Positions 1 through 5,556 of a stretch of 5,556 nucleotides of DNA are shown one piece after another. The notes under the pieces are model-generated. The model saw nothing but the letters and a program-made list of their open reading frames with translations, searched no databases and was not told the DNA's origin. Source of the stretch: Solirubrobacterales bacterium (GTDB taxonomy: Bacteria > Actinomycetota > Thermoleophilia > Solirubrobacterales > Solirubrobacteraceae); contig JAOPZU010000064.1 in the NCBI GenBank assembly GCA_025963955.1, positions 1 through 5,556 on the forward strand, read 5' to 3'. Made by a program: the position numbers and the translations under genes. Within the stretch, counting starts at the first letter, position 1. The number at the start of each line of letters is the position of its first letter.

Positions 1-532
<532 letters not shown>

Positions 533-539
533 GCCGTCC

Positions 540-560
540 GGGGCGCGCCCTCCGCGCCCC
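540..560 (+). terminator. Terminator-like hairpin after ilvC
   Basis: A perfect 8-bp stem, GGGGCGCG (540-547) and CGCGCCCC (553-560), encloses a 5-nt loop and begins 7 nt after the ilvC stop. It has no T-run after it, only ACCTTCG, so it fits the T-poor terminators common in high-GC actinobacteria rather than a classical intrinsic terminator. Because the next gene converges from the other strand, it could act in both directions. Position and stem are seen directly; terminator function is inferred. Confidence 0.55.
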
Positions 561-565
561 ACCTT

Positions 566-614
566 CGCCGAGACCCGATGTAGCCCACCCGATCCGGGCT
601 TCATCGGGTTTCGG
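566..614. repeat. Left copy of 49-bp palindromic repeat, overlapping the DUF559 gene stop
   Basis: This hairpin has an outer stem CCGAGACCCGATG (568-580) with CATCGGGTTTCGG (602-614), which is 13 pairs including one G-T. A T/T mismatch follows (581/601), then an inner stem AGCCC (582-586) with GGGCT (596-600) and a 9-nt loop. It overlaps the last 14 bases of the minus-strand gene, including its stop codon at 601-603. In reverse complement it matches 1495-1543 at 41 of 49 positions with no gap. It may also serve as a terminator for the minus-strand gene, though no T-run follows on either strand. It resembles REP- or MITE-type palindromes in design; I do not recognise a named family. Confidence 0.75.
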
Positions 615-1551
615 ACAGGAACTCCGCGATCTCGCTGACGAACCGCAGCGGGTCGTGCTCCAGGATCTCGACGCGGTGGCGCTGCACGAGGACGCCGTGC
701 CGCCGGAGCGCCGCGTCCCGCCGCGCGTCGGCGGCGCGCTGCCACGGGAGGTCGTGACGTGGCCCGTCGATCTCGGCGTTCCTCCGCAGCCGCGGCCACC
801 AGAGGTCGAGCTCGTACCCGCCACTCGCGCCGACGGTGTGCCAGCCGTTGACGACCGGAGCCGGCAGGCCGGCCGCGACGATCAGATCCCGGGCCTGACG
901 CTCGGCGCGCGACCGGAACCGCGCGGGATCGTCCGGCAGACCGGCGACGGCCGCCCTCAGCCGTGCCACCCCGCGATACCCCCGGTGGCGGCGGATGGCG
1001 TCCATCACCTGCGCGTGGTCGTAAACCTCGAGGATGATCGCCTGCTCCAGCGCCTCCACCAGCCGCGCCGGATGCTCGGCGGCGATATCGATGAGGGTCC
1101 GGCCGAGACCCGTGACGGGGAGGCCGTGGATGACCTCGCGATCTTCGTCCTGGACGGTCGCCTGGTGCACGCGGATGTGCGGGAGGGCGATCGCCTGGCT
1201 CTTCGGGACGATGATGTCGGTCGTGTCGACCGGCCGGAGCAACCCGCGGACGGCGGTGGAGGCCCGGTGCGACAGGATCGAGCCCTCGCCGCCGGCCCGG
1301 ACGGCGACGCTCCACCACCCCTCCCGGGTCAGGTGCGGGTGGCCCACCGCGTAGACGGCGTGGGTGACGCGGTGGAGGACTCCTTCGTGGACGAGCGTGT
1401 CGACCGCCGTCGCGCTGTAGCCCAGCGCGACGAGCTCGCGCCGCGCCACCACCCCGAACTGCTCCGTAGCCAGCGCGGCCAGCGCCCTCCGCCGCCGAGA
1501 CCCGATCGAGCCCGGAACGGGTGGGCGGAAACGGGTCTCGGCGGGAGGCAT
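601..1551 (-). CDS. AbiEi-like winged-helix / DUF559 (Vsr-like nuclease fold) protein, orphan
   Basis: This is a 316-residue protein starting at ATG 1549-1551 and ending at TGA (601-603). Residues about 21-75 form a winged-helix region like the AbiEi antitoxin N-terminus, with the pattern GVVARRELVALGYSATAVD, then GVLHRVTHAVYAVGHP. A middle domain follows, with HGLPVTGLGRTLIDIA at 142-157. The C-terminus (about 212-316) is DUF559-like, in the PD-(D/E)XK/Vsr superfamily: FRSRAERQ, YELDLWWP (Asp249), AEIDGPRHD (Glu260, Asp262), ARRDAALRRHG (Asp279) and the late Glu295. The putative acidic site residues are therefore present, with Asp in place of the usual Lys, as is common in DUF559. Families of this kind are often annotated as type IV toxin-antitoxin AbiEi proteins, but no AbiEii nucleotidyltransferase toxin is adjacent, so the role is unknown. 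The start is uncertain: no clear Shine-Dalgarno precedes the ATG. An in-frame GTG at 1594-1596 would add 15 residues, but its GGAGGG is 14 nt away. The frame stays open further upstream into serC on the opposite strand, which I regard as spurious. Both gene ends carry copies of an inverted repeat. Confidence 0.85.
   Translation of the reverse strand: MPPAETRFRPPVPGSIGSRRRRALAALATEQFGVVARRELVALGYSATAVDTLVHEGVLHRVTHAVYAVGHPHLTREGWWSVAVRAGGEGSILSHRASTAVRGLLRPVDTTDIIVPKSQAIALPHIRVHQATVQDEDREVIHGLPVTGLGRTLIDIAAEHPARLVEALEQAIILEVYDHAQVMDAIRRHRGYRGVARLRAAVAGLPDDPARFRSRAERQARDLIVAAGLPAPVVNGWHTVGASGGYELDLWWPRLRRNAEIDGPRHDLPWQRAADARRDAALRRHGVLVQRHRVEILEHDPLRFVSEIAEFLSETR
1495..1543. repeat. Right, inverted copy of the 49-bp palindromic repeat, inside the DUF559 gene 5' end
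   Basis: This copy matches the reverse complement of 566-614 at 41 of 49 positions, gap-free. Its own outer stem is a perfect 13-bp pair, CCGCCGAGACCCG (1492-1504) and CGGGTCTCGGCGG (1532-1544). Inside are a 5x5 internal loop, an inner stem GCCC (1510-1513) with GGGC (1523-1526), and a 9-nt loop, the same architecture as the left copy. It covers codons 3-19 of the minus-strand gene and encodes the variable, Arg/Pro/Gly-rich stretch before the winged helix. Repeat and stems are seen directly; their role is unknown. Confidence 0.75.
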
Positions 1552-1574
1552 GCGGGGATGGTCGGGGCGCGCGC

Positions 1575-1586
1575 GTCCGCGCGGAC
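1575..1586. promoter_or_regulatory. 12-nt perfect palindrome in the divergent region, possible operator
   Basis: GTCCGCGCGGAC is a perfect palindrome located 24 bp upstream of the chosen DUF559 start and about 45 bp upstream of the candidate serC -10 element. A dimeric regulator could bind here between the two divergent genes. In such GC-rich sequence a 12-nt palindrome can arise by chance, so the call is weak. Confidence 0.2.
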
Positions 1587-1629
1587 CCCGGCGCACCGGA
1601 TCGCAACAGTCCCTCCGGAGCCGCTCCGC

Positions 1630-1635
1630 TATCCT
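1630..1635 (+). promoter_or_regulatory. Candidate -10 element for serCA
   Basis: TATCCT fits the actinobacterial TANNNT -10 pattern and stands out in GC-rich DNA. I see no convincing TTGACA-like -35 hexamer at 16-18 bp upstream (the region reads roughly CAGTCC). Transcription would begin near 1641-1643, giving a leader of about 110 nt before the serC start. Inferred from the motif alone. Confidence 0.35.
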
Positions 1636-1664
1636 CGGCCGTGCCTTCGCGACTGGCGTTGTCA

Positions 1665-1703
1665 GGTGGGTCACCACCGGGGACCGAGGGCGTAGTGACC
1701 ACC
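1665..1703 (+). promoter_or_regulatory. serC leader with two mutually exclusive hairpins
   Basis: GGTGG (1665-1669) can pair with CCACC (1674-1678) around a 4-nt loop. The same 5' segment, GGTGGGTCAC (1665-1674), can instead pair with GTGACCACC (1695-1703) as nine pairs with one bulged G. The two foldings exclude each other, as in attenuators and riboswitch expression platforms. I recognise no known riboswitch consensus here, and GC-rich RNA pairs easily, so regulation is only a possibility. Confidence 0.25.
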
Positions 1704-1729
1704 CGCCGCGCGCCTGGGCACCACCCTGA

Positions 1730-4506
<2,777 letters not shown>

Positions 4507-4531
4507 CGCAGGCACACCGGCCTTCAGGTCG

Positions 4532-4557
4532 ACGGACCGGCGCGCGCGCCGGTCCGT
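4532..4557 (+). terminator. Perfect 26-nt palindrome after serA, probable terminator
   Basis: ACGGACCGGCGCG (4532-4544) is followed directly by its exact reverse complement (4545-4557), starting 26 nt after the serA stop. As RNA it would form a stem of about 11 bp with a 4-nt loop. ACAAGCCCC follows, with no T-run. The position fits a serCA terminator of the T-less actinobacterial kind. A dimeric regulator site is the alternative. Confidence 0.55.
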
Positions 4558-4578
4558 ACAAGCCCCGGATGCGCATCT

Positions 4579-4599
4579 AGGACAGCGTGGTGTTGTCCT
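4579..4599 (+). other. Inverted repeat upstream of the permease gene
   Basis: AGGACA (4579-4584) and TGTCCT (4594-4599) are an exact 6-bp inverted pair with 9 nt between them. In RNA the stem extends by one G-U and one C-G pair to leave a 5-nt loop. It lies about 67 bp before the permease start and could be an operator or a leader hairpin; nothing visible decides between these. The rest of 4558-4665 shows no gene and no convincing promoter hexamers. Confidence 0.3.
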
Positions 4600-4665
4600 G
4601 CGCCGCGGCGCCCCCGTAAGCGCGGCTCGCCAGACCTTTCGTCCAGAAGCGACGCGAGGCCAGCC

Positions 4666-5556
4666 GTGGAAGCAGCGAGCGTGAAGGCACCACCGGACGC
4701 CGGCGGGATCGCGCCGGCCGGCCTGAAGGCCGGCGCCATCTCCTTCCTGTCCGGGATCGTGATCGCGGTCGCGTCGACGGCGCCGGGTTACAGCCTGGCC
4801 GCCACGCTCGGCTTCATCGTGGCGGTCGAGGGGCTCGGCCTGCAGGCGCCGGCCGTCATCCTCGTCGCCTTCATCCCGATGGGCTGCATCGCCGCGGCCT
4901 ACAACTACCTCAACCGGGCGGACCCGGACTGCGGCACGACGTTCGCCTGGGTCTCCACCGCGATGGGCCCGCGCATCGGCTGGATGTCTGGCTGGGCGGT
5001 CATCGTCGCGGACGTGCTGGTCATGCCGAGCCTCGCGGGCATCGCCGCCGTCTACTCGTGCGACCTGTTCGGCGTCAGCGATCCGAGCGTCGCCGTCCAG
5101 CTCGTCATCGGCATCGGGTGGATCGTCGTCATGACGGCCATCTGCTACGTCGGGATCGAGCTGTCGGCCCGCACCCAGCAGCTGCTGCTGGCCATGGAGT
5201 TCGTGACGCTGCTGCTGTTCGCTGTCGTCGCGCTCGTGAAGGTCTACAGCTCGAGTCCCGCCGGCTCGATCAAGCCGCAGTTCTCGTGGTTCAACCCGTT
5301 CGAGATCTCCTCGGTCGGCGCCCTCTCCGGCGGGGTCCTGCTGGCCATCTTCATCTACTGGGGCTGGGACTCGGCCGTGTCCGTCAACGAGGAGACCGAG
5401 AACGGCGCCTCCTCCTCGGGCAAGGCGGCCGTCATCTCGACGTTCATCCTGCTCGGCATCTACGTGGTGGTCGCCGCCGCGGCGCAGGCCTTCGGCGGGA
5501 CGGAGTCCCTCATCAACAACCAGGACGACGTGTTCGCGCCGATCGCGAAGGACGTG
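4666..5556 (+). CDS. APC-superfamily amino-acid permease, N-terminal part, 3' end outside window
   Basis: The frame is open from GTG 4666-4668 to the window end (297 residues). GAGG at 4656-4659 lies 6 nt before this GTG. A second in-frame GTG at 4681 is possible. It encodes an integral membrane amino acid-polyamine-organocation transporter (COG0531-like), probably moving an amino acid with H+ or Na+. Predicted helices lie near residues 24-53, 59-81, 104-132, 142-163, 170-194, 216-240 and 253-275, so seven of the usual twelve are visible. Helix 1 has the family's unwound substrate region, IAVASTAPGYSLAATLGF. Helix 6 has the second one, IFIYWGWDSAVSVNEET, a typical actinobacterial form. Helix 3 begins after GTTFAWVSTAMGPRIGWMSGW. 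The substrate cannot be read from this. It follows serA by 159 bp with a terminator-like palindrome between, so it is probably transcribed separately. It is not truncated other than by the window edge. Confidence 0.9.
   Translation, partial: MEAASVKAPPDAGGIAPAGLKAGAISFLSGIVIAVASTAPGYSLAATLGFIVAVEGLGLQAPAVILVAFIPMGCIAAAYNYLNRADPDCGTTFAWVSTAMGPRIGWMSGWAVIVADVLVMPSLAGIAAVYSCDLFGVSDPSVAVQLVIGIGWIVVMTAICYVGIELSARTQQLLLAMEFVTLLLFAVVALVKVYSSSPAGSIKPQFSWFNPFEISSVGALSGGVLLAIFIYWGWDSAVSVNEETENGASSSGKAAVISTFILLGIYVVVAAAAQAFGGTESLINNQDDVFAPIAKDV

Noticed and set aside
4593..4621. TTGTCC / GTAAGC as a permease promoter with 17-bp spacing
   Set aside because: The -10 part lacks the TANNNT pattern and the -35 overlaps the inverted repeat, so it is too weak to annotate.
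4524..4739. 71-codon minus-strand open frame upstream of the permease
   Set aside because: It covers the palindrome and the permease start in antisense, has no clear ribosome site and resembles no family I know.

Overview
The window is GC-rich throughout, with strong third-position G/C preference and frequent GTG starts. Together with the protein types (an actinobacterial-type SerC, a long SerA with regulatory domains, an AbiEi/DUF559 protein and an APC permease) this points to a high-GC actinobacterium. Thermoleophilia/Solirubrobacterales is my best guess, from general familiarity only; the sequence alone does not settle the order or genus.

Layout: (1) bases 1-532 (+) are the 3' half of ilvC, ketol-acid reductoisomerase, cut by the window edge. 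(2) 533-600 is a short convergent gap holding two consecutive hairpins. (3) 601-1551 (-) is an orphan protein with an AbiEi-like winged-helix N-terminus and a DUF559 (Vsr-like, PD-(D/E)XK fold) C-terminus. (4) 1552-1753 is a divergent intergenic region with a candidate promoter and a leader able to form competing hairpins. (5) 1754-2902 and 2899-4506 (+) are serC and serA, which overlap by 4 bp (ATGA) and form a translationally coupled serine-biosynthesis pair. (6) 4507-4665 is a non-coding gap with a perfect 26-nt palindrome and a second small inverted repeat. (7) 4666 to the window end (+) is the N-terminal part of an APC-superfamily amino-acid permease.

Functionally, most of the window is amino-acid metabolism. 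IlvC serves the valine/isoleucine/leucine pathway. SerA and SerC catalyse the first two steps from 3-phosphoglycerate to phosphoserine; no serB is visible. The permease may move amino acids but has its own start region and is separated from serCA by a terminator-like palindrome.

The most unusual structure is around the DUF559 gene. A 49-bp sequence lies at its 3' end (566-614) and an inverted copy lies within its first codons (1495-1543). The copies match at 41 of 49 positions without gaps, and each is itself a hairpin of the same design (13-bp outer stem, 4-5-bp inner stem, 9-nt loop). The gene is therefore framed by related inverted repeats and sits between ilvC and the serine genes, which are near each other in some actinobacteria. 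This could be a small mobile or REP-like unit carrying a nuclease-like gene; the repeats are seen directly, mobility is inference.
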